A stretch of 21,610 nt of DNA from a virus. Numbering within the stretch: the stretch's first letter is position 1; each line of letters begins with the position of its first letter. Under the pieces are notes generated by a model. That model worked only from the letters and a program-made list of their open reading frames with translations. It was not told the DNA's origin and did no database searches. Position numbers and translations under genes: made by a program. The stretch spans positions 1 through 21,610 of IMG/VR virus record IMGVR_UViG_3300025138_000443; one strand, 5' to 3'. Shown piece after piece: positions 7,435 to 16,400 of the stretch.

Positions 7435-10400
7435 ATGCCTATTTTTCATGACAGAATAGCCGATCAAGTCGAGGAACTTCTTCCTGAGTATTATCAGAAA
7501 GACGGACCTCGGTTTGTCTCATTTATAAAAGCTTACTTTGAGTTTTTAGAGAAAGGTCAACTTGTCTATAAAGATGCAGCAGATATTGATTACATTGGTT
7601 TAGAAGATGGAACAACAGCGGGAGAGGCCTACAATGCTTCGAGTGAAAGAGGTAATCTTTTACAAGAAGCTGGTACTTACGCTCCGTCTTCTGTAACCTC
7701 TGCTAAATTTAATTATGAAATAGATATCGATTCTGGTGGTGTTCAAAAGACATCTTTTGAGAAAGATGAATTCGTAGTAGGTTCTACTACAGGAGCCATA
7801 GGAAGAATTGATGTTATAGGTAATAGTTCAAACCTTTATATTGAACAATTTTCAGAAACACAATTTGATATAAATGAAACTATAACAGGTAAAAGTTCTG
7901 GAATGACTGCTAAAGTAGCATCGTTTACAGCGAGTCCATTACACGCTGCAAACAACTTATTATCATATGCTGATGTAGACAAAACATCTGGAGACTTTCT
8001 AGAATACTTTAGACGAGACTTCATGCCTTTTATTGACAGAGATGTTTTAGCTAATAAAAGATTACTACAAAAGCATGTACATGAATTATATCTTTCGAAA
8101 GGATCAAAAGAATCATACGAATTTTTATTCAGAATATTATATGGGTTAGAAGCTGAAGTAGCTTTTCCTGGTGATAATGTAATTAAACCTTCTGAATCAG
8201 AATATTCAGAACCAACAGTCATGAGACTGTTTAGTACAAAAGATTTAACAGCGTATAAACGAGGTCAAATTAAGAAATTTTCAGGCAGTACAGTTATTGC
8301 CTCAGCATATATCAATGATGCATCCGGAATTAGTGGTACAAACGATTCAAATGATGCGTATGAATTAGAATTAATATTACCTCATGTCGGTAAATTTGAA
8401 ACAGGTGATTCAGTAGTATTATCAGATAGAGATGGTTTGAGATTAGATGCAGCTGCGACAGTTCGTGGTATTATAGAAGATATTTCTACAACAGAAAGTA
8501 GTATTTATGTAGGTATCGAAGATGGGTCTGCAGGTGATACTGAAGATGTTATCAGAATAGAATCAGCAGAATCAGTCTACATTGTAGATAGTCTCGGCGA
8601 TCAAATTTTAATGGAAGACGGAGATGAATTAATATTTGAACATGCCTTAGGTGGTCAGTATTATCAAGCTAGACCAGTAGGTTTAGAATCAGGCTCTGGT
8701 ATTGGTATGTTACTAACAGAAGACGGTGGTGCAGTTCTTGATGAAAATACAGATTTATATCCTCATTACTCAGGTGGTCCTGATTCAATAACAATGTCTG
8801 GTGGTGTGTATACTGAAATGGTATCAGCCGGATCTTTATTTACTGAATCAGATACTTTTAATTACAACTCTCCAAAAGGTGGGACTGCTACACAATCAAT
8901 TAATGTTATTGGTTCTATTGGTCGAGGTGGTATAACAGAAATAGTTATAGATGACTTGGGATCAGGTTATTCAGTAAATGATCAAGTTGTATTTGTTAAT
9001 ACGGGTACAGAAGGAACTGGTGCAGAAGCATTCATAGATGTCACAGATGGAAACATAGAATTAGAAACAGCTACTGAACCTGGTGTACATGAGTTTACTG
9101 GTAATGGTTCTAGGACAGAATTTTCTGGTTTTGATAACGCTGGTATTACATTAGGTTTTGATCCTAGAAAAGTTCAAGTATTTGTAGCAGGTTCAGAGAT
9201 AGCAAGAACCACAGGGTTTACTACAGATCAATCAGGTACTAAAATTATATTTGCTTCAGCACCAGCTAACAATGCAGCTGTAGAAATAATATTAGACAAT
9301 AGAGGAATATTATTAGAAGATTCGTTAAGAAATCAAAAATTAGAATATGGTGAACTCGTTGAACAATTAGATATTATAGCTAATGAAGCTGATGGTGGTA
9401 TTAAAAAAATTAGTATCTCACATGAAGGATCAGAATACAAGACTTTACCTAAAGTATTCATGGGAGGTTATTTGTACTATGACGAATTAACTACAGGTAC
9501 AAATTTTTCAGTAGGTGAAGTCATATCTTCATCAAACAGTAAGTCTTTAATCGTAGTAAGTCATGATACAGTTAAGAAAAGAGTATTAGCTTATAAGAGA
9601 TCAACTGATGCAGCTGGAGTTCCTACAGGTACAATAACTGGTGGTACATCTGGTACAGTATTTACATTAACACAGACAAATGTCACAGCAGGTTCTGGAG
9701 CTAAACTTTGGGCATTTAGTGATAATATCGGTTCAATTAAAAAATTAAAAATTCAAGATCCGGGTCATGACTTTAACGATGGTGGTATTGGGAACTATGT
9801 ACAACATTGTATCATCAAAGATGTTTCCGCGTCTCTCCTGCCGAATACGACAGTCACAGCGGCACTTACAGGTGCTACTGGAACAATAAGAACAATGAAT
9901 GGTGATTTGAATCATCTAACTATAAAAGATATTAAAGGTGTATTTAATGACGGAGATTATGTAACTACAAGTGATAATAAAAATTTCTATATAGGAAAAA
10001 CAAATCCTTGTACAGCTCGAGGTACAGTTACAGGTGAGTCAAAATTAGACGGAAACTATTTAGATGATCGCGGATTTCCTTCAGTTGATTCAATGAGAAT
10101 TCATGATAGTAAAATCTATCAAGATTTTTCATACAAAATTAAAGTTGGTAAGAGTATCAATGATTATCGAAGTTTAATTAAATCATTATTATCACCAGCA
10201 GGGACAATATTCTTTGGTGAAGTATCAGTTAGAAATCAAGTTGACGGATCAGCTCAAATCTACAATGTAAACTTTGACGGTACCAATACAGCAAGATCAT
10301 TCATACCGACATTGATTATTGGATCTAAAATAGATACAGCAGATATTCAATTAGAAGACGGAACATATTCAGGTGAAGATAGTGTGTTTAGTTCATTCGA

Positions 10401-11904
10401 AGGTAGAATACAATTAGAAACAGAAGAAGGTGTACTAACAACAGAAAGATTCTTATCTATAAATGCTAGTACAGTTAAAGATCAATCATCAGGTCAACCT
10501 TATGTTATTGGGACAGATACAGTTGAAGAAACTGATAGAGATTTCTTTAAAAGACAATTAACAGCTGAAGTTACTGCAAAAGGACACAAAGTAACTAAAG
10601 AATTAGATATTAGTCCTCATTATAATCAACATAAAATATCATATTCAACATTAAATAATACATTAGCTGTCGGTACAAAAGTTCGTGGTACAACTTCTAA
10701 TTCATTAGGGATTGTAATAGAACATGATACGACCAACAAGTTTATTATTCTTCATAGACAGGCTAAAGATTATGGTCAAGCGGGCTCACAGTTCCTAGGT
10801 GACGAGATAATTAAAAATACAGCTCAGAGTACCACTTACTTTACAGCAACAAGTATAGAACTACATCATATACCAGAAGTCTTTGTAACTAAAGAAGAGC
10901 CGAGTACAATCACAGCAGATACAACAATTACATCAGCTAATCAGAAAATAAGTAATGGTGTAGAAGGTGGTGGTGATGCATACGCTCATGGTGACTACTT
11001 ATCAGGATTCCAAGGTCGAGGTAGAAAACTTACAGCAAACGATCCGAACGAAACATACGATTCAGAGATGAGACAAAGAAAGGTGAATATAATATCATCT
11101 CCTTTATTTACACAATCAGTTACACAAAGAGGTAGAACATTCTCAGCTGGTGTAAAACAAATAAGAATATTAAACACACAAACATCTAGAACAGCTGGAA
11201 CTAATACTAAAGTTACTAACTTGACAGGTACAGCATTAAGAATAGATTCAGCTTTTAATACCACATCACTTGTTGGTGTAAGTTTCGGTCATAGACCAGC
11301 TGGACAGAAATTATTTGAATCATCATCTTTTGTTTCAGAAAGAATAGTAACAGAAAATCAAGAACCTATTATATTTGAACCAGATAATGGTAATATACTA
11401 GGTGAAAATTTTACTGAAGGTGGTATAGTCTTATTAGAAGACGGTCAAGAACTTCTTTGGGAAGATGCTACTATAAATGATGAGACTAAATATTTTGTAA
11501 GTGAAGAAACAACTCAAATTGGGTCTTTCAACATAATAGATGAGAGTGGTAATAGACTAATTGATGAAACAGATAGTTTACCACTACTTAAAGAAGATGC
11601 TTTAATGATCGGTCAGAAAGATTCAGAACAGTCTGGACCTACTATTGGTGACTTAGCAGATATGATGTTTACTGAAAATTACAGTATGATGAATAAGATT
11701 CAACTGAACGGTGGTAGTGGTATCAGTTCAGGAGATGATCTTCTATTAGAGACAGGAGAACATTGTCTTCAAGAGTCTCCTTCAGAAGGCATTCGTATTA
11801 GTGATATAAGTACTATATATGATAACAAGTTTGTATCAAATATCGAAAAAGAATTAGGCAGAAGAACAAGTTTAACTTATTCCGCTGTAATTCAAAGTGG
11901 TTAA
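7435..11904 (+). CDS. 7: Baseplate wedge protein, gp7-like, greatly enlarged (1489 aa)
   Basis: 1489 aa, against 1032 aa for T4 gp7. Two segments match what I recall of T4 gp7. The first is residues 25-245: FVSFIKAYFEFLE...GDFLEYFRRDFMPFI, then YLSKGSKESYEFLFRILYGL and EAEVAFPG. It parallels the T4 'F..AYI.YL......YSTKGIEASYKFLFKVLYNEEVEI' region. The second, about 895-935 (IYQDFSYKIKVGKSINDY...IKSLLSPAGTIFFGEVSV), parallels 'SYYVMKIKS...IRFVHPVGFGFI'. Between and after them lie beta modules: 'S-G-A-x-G' modules (near 115-165, 790-845, 1070-1125), G-S-G-Y repeats (near 505-540), an adhesin-like module at 553-625, and many (L)LLEDG-type repeats (near 385-440, 970-1010, 1335-1400, 1435-1455). 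It sits between genes 6 and 8, exactly the gp7 position. gp7 bridges the inner wedge to peripheral fibres. No Shine-Dalgarno is visible. Confidence 0.78.
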   Translation: MPIFHDRIADQVEELLPEYYQKDGPRFVSFIKAYFEFLEKGQLVYKDAADIDYIGLEDGTTAGEAYNASSERGNLLQEAGTYAPSSVTSAKFNYEIDIDSGGVQKTSFEKDEFVVGSTTGAIGRIDVIGNSSNLYIEQFSETQFDINETITGKSSGMTAKVASFTASPLHAANNLLSYADVDKTSGDFLEYFRRDFMPFIDRDVLANKRLLQKHVHELYLSKGSKESYEFLFRILYGLEAEVAFPGDNVIKPSESEYSEPTVMRLFSTKDLTAYKRGQIKKFSGSTVIASAYINDASGISGTNDSNDAYELELILPHVGKFETGDSVVLSDRDGLRLDAAATVRGIIEDISTTESSIYVGIEDGSAGDTEDVIRIESAESVYIVDSLGDQILMEDGDELIFEHALGGQYYQARPVGLESGSGIGMLLTEDGGAVLDENTDLYPHYSGGPDSITMSGGVYTEMVSAGSLFTESDTFNYNSPKGGTATQSINVIGSIGRGGITEIVIDDLGSGYSVNDQVVFVNTGTEGTGAEAFIDVTDGNIELETATEPGVHEFTGNGSRTEFSGFDNAGITLGFDPRKVQVFVAGSEIARTTGFTTDQSGTKIIFASAPANNAAVEIILDNRGILLEDSLRNQKLEYGELVEQLDIIANEADGGIKKISISHEGSEYKTLPKVFMGGYLYYDELTTGTNFSVGEVISSSNSKSLIVVSHDTVKKRVLAYKRSTDAAGVPTGTITGGTSGTVFTLTQTNVTAGSGAKLWAFSDNIGSIKKLKIQDPGHDFNDGGIGNYVQHCIIKDVSASLLPNTTVTAALTGATGTIRTMNGDLNHLTIKDIKGVFNDGDYVTTSDNKNFYIGKTNPCTARGTVTGESKLDGNYLDDRGFPSVDSMRIHDSKIYQDFSYKIKVGKSINDYRSLIKSLLSPAGTIFFGEVSVRNQVDGSAQIYNVNFDGTNTARSFIPTLIIGSKIDTADIQLEDGTYSGEDSVFSSFEGRIQLETEEGVLTTERFLSINASTVKDQSSGQPYVIGTDTVEETDRDFFKRQLTAEVTAKGHKVTKELDISPHYNQHKISYSTLNNTLAVGTKVRGTTSNSLGIVIEHDTTNKFIILHRQAKDYGQAGSQFLGDEIIKNTAQSTTYFTATSIELHHIPEVFVTKEEPSTITADTTITSANQKISNGVEGGGDAYAHGDYLSGFQGRGRKLTANDPNETYDSEMRQRKVNIISSPLFTQSVTQRGRTFSAGVKQIRILNTQTSRTAGTNTKVTNLTGTALRIDSAFNTTSLVGVSFGHRPAGQKLFESSSFVSERIVTENQEPIIFEPDNGNILGENFTEGGIVLLEDGQELLWEDATINDETKYFVSEETTQIGSFNIIDESGNRLIDETDSLPLLKEDALMIGQKDSEQSGPTIGDLADMMFTENYSMMNKIQLNGGSGISSGDDLLLETGEHCLQESPSEGIRISDISTIYDNKFVSNIEKELGRRTSLTYSAVIQSG

Positions 11905-11908
11905 CTGA

Positions 11909-11916
11909 TATAAATA
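11909..11916 (+). promoter_or_regulatory. T4-type late promoter candidate before gene 8
   Basis: TATAAATA is an exact match to the T4 late promoter element and lies in a true intergenic gap (11905-11954). It is followed by ACTATA, a 13-base match to the element before gene 25. With T4 spacing the transcript would start near 11922, giving a leader of about 33 bases that contains the AAAGGG Shine-Dalgarno at 11941-11946. Location, exactness and recurrence make this the best promoter candidate in the window. In DNA this AT-rich, a lone 8-mer could still arise by chance. Confidence 0.55.
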
Positions 11917-11954
11917 ACTATAACAAACAATTATTAATTTAAAGGGTAACAACA

Positions 11955-13430
11955 ATGGCAGCAATAATAACTGAAAAATTTCGTCTAAACAACGCGAAAC
12001 AGTTTATCGAAGATATAACACAGAGTTCATCTGTAGCATATTCATTTATCGGTAGAGGACATTCATGGACAGACGATTCAACTCCGCCAACTCCCGTAGA
12101 CAGTCCAAATGATGAGTTCGATGCTTATCGTAATATGGTAGCGTTGAAGAAGATTTCTACTTCAGATATTTCACATGCGATTGTTAGACGAGACTGGACT
12201 TCCGGAACAACTTATGACGAGTATCGTCACAACTATTCATCAGCAAACACAGCTAATAGTGGAGCAACTACTTTGTGGTCTTCATTATTCTATGTAGTAA
12301 CTGATGATTATAATGTATACAAGTGTTTAAATAATGATGGTAATACGGCTTCAACTGTAAAACCTGATCACACAACACTAACTACACCAACAGAGTCAGA
12401 TGGATATCAATGGAAATTTATGTTTTCTATATCAGCATCTGATGTAATTAAATTCGTTACAAATGATTTCATACCAGTAAAAACACTTGGTGCTAAACTA
12501 GCAGTAGCTGGTGGAGTAGACACAGGTTCACAAGACGGTAGATTAGGTGACGCAGCAACTGATGATGGTTCAGCACAATGGGATGTTGAAAACGGAGCAG
12601 TTGATGGAGCTCTTCAAAGAGTAGTAATCAAAGCAGCTGGATCTGGATATACAGCATCTACAACAACAGCAAGTATCGCTATTCGTGGTGATGGTTCAAA
12701 TGGTGTTGCGACAGTAGTTACTAATGGTTCAGGTGGTGTTACAACAGTAACAATTACCACAGCCGGTTCAGGATACACAACAGCATTTATTGCAAACGAA
12801 GATATCCCAGGATTTGATAACGCTAACCAAGCAGCAGACGGAACAAATGCTTCAGCTAATATTGAATTTATTATTCAACCTAAAGCTGGTCATGGTGCAG
12901 ATTCAATAGAAGAACTTGGTGGTAACTATATCATTCTTAATTCAAGACTTGAGTATTCAGAAGGTAGTGGTGACTTCCCAACAGATAACGATTTCAGACA
13001 GATTGGTGTTGTTGTTAATCCTACAGATAGTGGTGGTAATACTTTATGTTCTGCAGCGACAAGAACAGCATACAAAAAAATGACTTTTGTTTCTTCAGGA
13101 TTCTCAGCTCCTACAGTAGATACTATTATTCGTAATGCATCTACAGAAGTAGTTGGAACAGCAGTAGGTATCGTAGTATCAGTAGATACAACAAATAGAA
13201 TTATTTCTTACTTACCTTATCCGAATGAATCAAATAACTTTGTAGACTTTGCTAATGGTAATACTATATACTCAGCAACGAATACAAATCACGGTACATT
13301 AACTTCCTCAGCTTTAACAGCAGAAGAAGTACAAAGATATTCTGGTGACATCATCTATTTAGAAAATAGACAAGCTGTTTCTAGAGCATCAGATCAGATT
13401 GAAGATATAAAACTTATAGTAGAAATGTAA
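11955..13430 (+). CDS. 8: Baseplate wedge protein gp8
   Basis: 491 aa, against 334 aa for T4 gp8. The N-terminus follows gp8: AIITEKFRLNNAKQFIEDI, then YSFIGRGHSWTDDSTPPTPVDS matching the T4 'FGRSEPWS..PPYPTDS' region, then HAIVRRDWTSGTTYDEY matching 'AVIPRRDWG.TRY'. Residues 145-175 (DGYQWKFMFSISASDVIKFVTNDFIPV) and the C-terminus (YSGDIIYLENRQAVSRASDQIEDI) match the T4 'GYVWEYLFEI' and 'HSGEMIYMENRPPI.MAMDQTEEI' segments. gp8 forms dimers on the wedge that bind gp7 and gp10 in T4. The added length is a Gly/Thr-rich insertion with two AGSGYT repeats (about 226-275) and an 'A-x-G' beta module near 395-430. AAAGGG lies eight bases before the ATG, which supports the start. Confidence 0.92.
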   Translation: MAAIITEKFRLNNAKQFIEDITQSSSVAYSFIGRGHSWTDDSTPPTPVDSPNDEFDAYRNMVALKKISTSDISHAIVRRDWTSGTTYDEYRHNYSSANTANSGATTLWSSLFYVVTDDYNVYKCLNNDGNTASTVKPDHTTLTTPTESDGYQWKFMFSISASDVIKFVTNDFIPVKTLGAKLAVAGGVDTGSQDGRLGDAATDDGSAQWDVENGAVDGALQRVVIKAAGSGYTASTTTASIAIRGDGSNGVATVVTNGSGGVTTVTITTAGSGYTTAFIANEDIPGFDNANQAADGTNASANIEFIIQPKAGHGADSIEELGGNYIILNSRLEYSEGSGDFPTDNDFRQIGVVVNPTDSGGNTLCSAATRTAYKKMTFVSSGFSAPTVDTIIRNASTEVVGTAVGIVVSVDTTNRIISYLPYPNESNNFVDFANGNTIYSATNTNHGTLTSSALTAEEVQRYSGDIIYLENRQAVSRASDQIEDIKLIVEM

Positions 13431-13440
13431 GGGAACATAA

Positions 13441-16400
13441 ATGGCACAAAATACAGATTTAAATGTATCGCCTTATTATGATGATTATGATGAAACTAAG
13501 AATTTTCACAAAATTCTGTTTCGTCCATCTAATGCGATACAAGCAAGAGAACTAACTCAACTACAGAGTATATTACAAAACCAAGTTGAAAGATTTGGTA
13601 ATCATATATTTGATGAGGGAGCTCTTGTCATGGGTGGTACTGTAACAGTAAATACATTGTATGAAGCTGTTAAAGTTAATGCAACTAATCCAGGTTCAGG
13701 TACTGCAACTGTAGAAACTTATAGAACAGCATCTGTCGGAAAATTTTATCAAGGTCAAACTTCAGGTGTCGTAGCAAAAGTAATTAATTCAGTTTCAGCT
13801 ACTACTACTGGTGATCCACTTACTTTATATGTTATTTATGTTAAAGCTAATGCTGATTCATCTACTACAACATATTCTAAATTCTTAGACAACGAAGAAC
13901 TTCATGAAGTTACTGTAGACGCTGCAGGTGCTTATTCAAGTGCTTCGAATAATAATGAATTCAAAACTATTCTACCTAGTGCCGTAGCAGGACATGATTC
14001 TTCTACAGCTACCGGGTCTGCCGCAACAGTAAGAGGTGGTATATTTTATACAAGAGGTTTCTTTGTCAGATGTGATGAACAAACAATTTTATTAGACAAA
14101 TATACAAACTCACCTACTTACAGAATAGGATTACAAATTACAGAAAGTTTACAATCATCATCGGATGATTCAACATTATTAGATAATGCTTCAGGTACTT
14201 CTAACGAAAACGCACCTGGTGCAAATCGTTTAAAGATAGCTCTAACATTAATTAATAAAACAATTACCGGTACTCAAGACATTGATAATTTCATTGAGTT
14301 ATCAAGAGTAGAAGAAGGTACTGTAACTAAACAAACAGCTATTACAGCTTATAATACTTTAGAAAGAACTTTAGCTAGAAGAACTTCAGATGAGAGTGGT
14401 GACTATATTGTTAAACCATTCAACTTAGAACTAAGAGAACATTATAATGATACATTAAATAATGGTGTATACAAATCTTCTAATACATCTATACCAGGTG
14501 ATAAAACTAAATTAGTTGCAACAATATCTCCAGGTAAAGGATATGTAAAAGGATTTGAAGTTGACAAACAATCACAAAGTCTCATAACATTAAATAAAGC
14601 TAGAACTATTCAAGATGCAGGAGCGTTGGCTGTACCATTTGAGATTGGAAACTTTTATAACATAGATAGTGTTTTCGGTCAACCTGAATTTGGAACTGGT
14701 GTATCAGGGATTACACCTTTCGGTACTGTATCACTAAGAGACACCCACAAAGCTAATGTAGAAGGTGCGGACGGTACAGAGATTGGTCAAGCTAGAGTAA
14801 GATACTTTAATAATATAACAAAAGTAGTATCTGGTGGTAAACACACAGATGCGTCTGTATTTAGAATTCATTTATTTGATATTCGTATGTACACAAAACT
14901 TACAGTTGCTAATACAAGTCATGCGTACACAGCAGGTCAAAGAATTAAAGGTACTGATTCCGGTGCTAAAGCAACAATTGCTGTCAGTTCAGCTCATGCT
15001 GCGACTACAGTTTTTATAACTGATATAGAAGGTACATTTAATACTTCTGATACAATTAGGTTAGAACATGAAACTACTGGTGGAAAAGCCGTTTCAGCTA
15101 TCAGAGCATTTTCTTCTGATAGAGTTAGACAAGTTTATCAAACATCAAGAACAAGTGGTTCAGCAGTTTTTGCCGCGAACACAATTACAACAGATAATCA
15201 ATTTGTACCGACAGGTATAATAAAAACTGTAAGTAATGGTACAGCAGTTGTGGGTACAAACACAAAATTTACTCAAGAATTAAAAGAAGGTGATATATTA
15301 ATAGCATCAACAGGTGTATTGGAAGGTATAATAGCTTCAGTTACTTCTGATACAGCAGCAGTCTTAGCTGCTAATGGAGCTAATGGATCTACAGGTAAAA
15401 TGCTTAGACAAAGAGCTCACTTACAAGAACAAGAAAAAACAGTATCAGTAATGCCTACACCGAAGAACTTTGTTTCTTCTATTACACCCAATAATGTAGT
15501 AATAAGAAAACAAACAACACTTCAATTATCAGGAGCTGGTGGTACGATTTCAGGTGTGAGTGATGAGACTCTAGTTGCTGAAGATGATAATGACTACATG
15601 GTAGCTATCATGGAAGCAGAGGGTACAGAATCAAACCCAGAAGATAATGATGAAGGTTCCGTACTTGATATAGCTGGAGCAGGTGGTACACCAGCCAACT
15701 TTATGGTTCCTAATTTAAGTTCAGGTGGTGGTATTGTATTTACTTCTGATAATAGTACACCGTTAAACGCAGATGGTGATGATGCAGGGATATTAAAAGT
15801 TATCTATGCTGCTACTAAAGATGTTGCTAATAATAATTCAGCTAAAACTCTAAGAAGATCAAGAGGAATTAAAATTACAACAACAGCGTCAGCTGCATCA
15901 GGTTCTTCAGCTTCTGCAGAAGTTTATGGTACAAATATTAATGATGAAATAATAACATTAGGTGTACCAGATGTATACGCAGTTAGAGCTGTATTTGAAT
16001 CAAATGATGCAACAGATGCATTACCTCCTAAGTTAACAGTAGCTAGTGGATTTGGTGGTAATCCTGGGGATAGAATTACAGGTTCTGTTTCAGGAGCAGT
16101 AGGAAAAATTATTCAAGTCACAGGTACTTCTATATTCTTTTACTATATCGGGTCTATAGAATTTACAACGAGTGATACTATAACTAACGAAACTTCAACT
16201 AATACTTCTACTAACAGTAGAGTATGTAGTGCAATAACGATAGATTCTAAAGACATAACAAATAGTTATCTAGTTGACGATGGTCAGAGAGATGGATATT
16301 ATGGTCTTGGTTCTATTAAAAGAAAATCAGGTAAACCAATTCCAACCGGTAGAATTTTAGTTATCTTTGATTACTTTACAGCAGCTTCAGGAAACTTCTT

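Noticed and set aside
7836-8222. Antisense open frame of 128 codons inside the gp7-like gene
   Set aside because: It runs opposite the most conserved gp7-type segment of the + strand protein and shows no recognisable motif.
10995-11264. Antisense open frame of 89 codons inside the gp7-like gene
   Set aside because: Shadow of the + strand gene; it begins and ends within it and has no recognisable family.
13435-13443. ACATAAATG before the DUF4815-type gene as a late promoter
   Set aside because: It overlaps the start codon and would place the transcript start inside the gene; the gene already has a good Shine-Dalgarno (AAGGGA), so it is probably read from an upstream transcript.
14834-15019. 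61-codon + strand frame inside the DUF4815-type gene
   Set aside because: Out-of-frame shadow, Leu/Gln-rich, no Shine-Dalgarno, fully inside a real gene.
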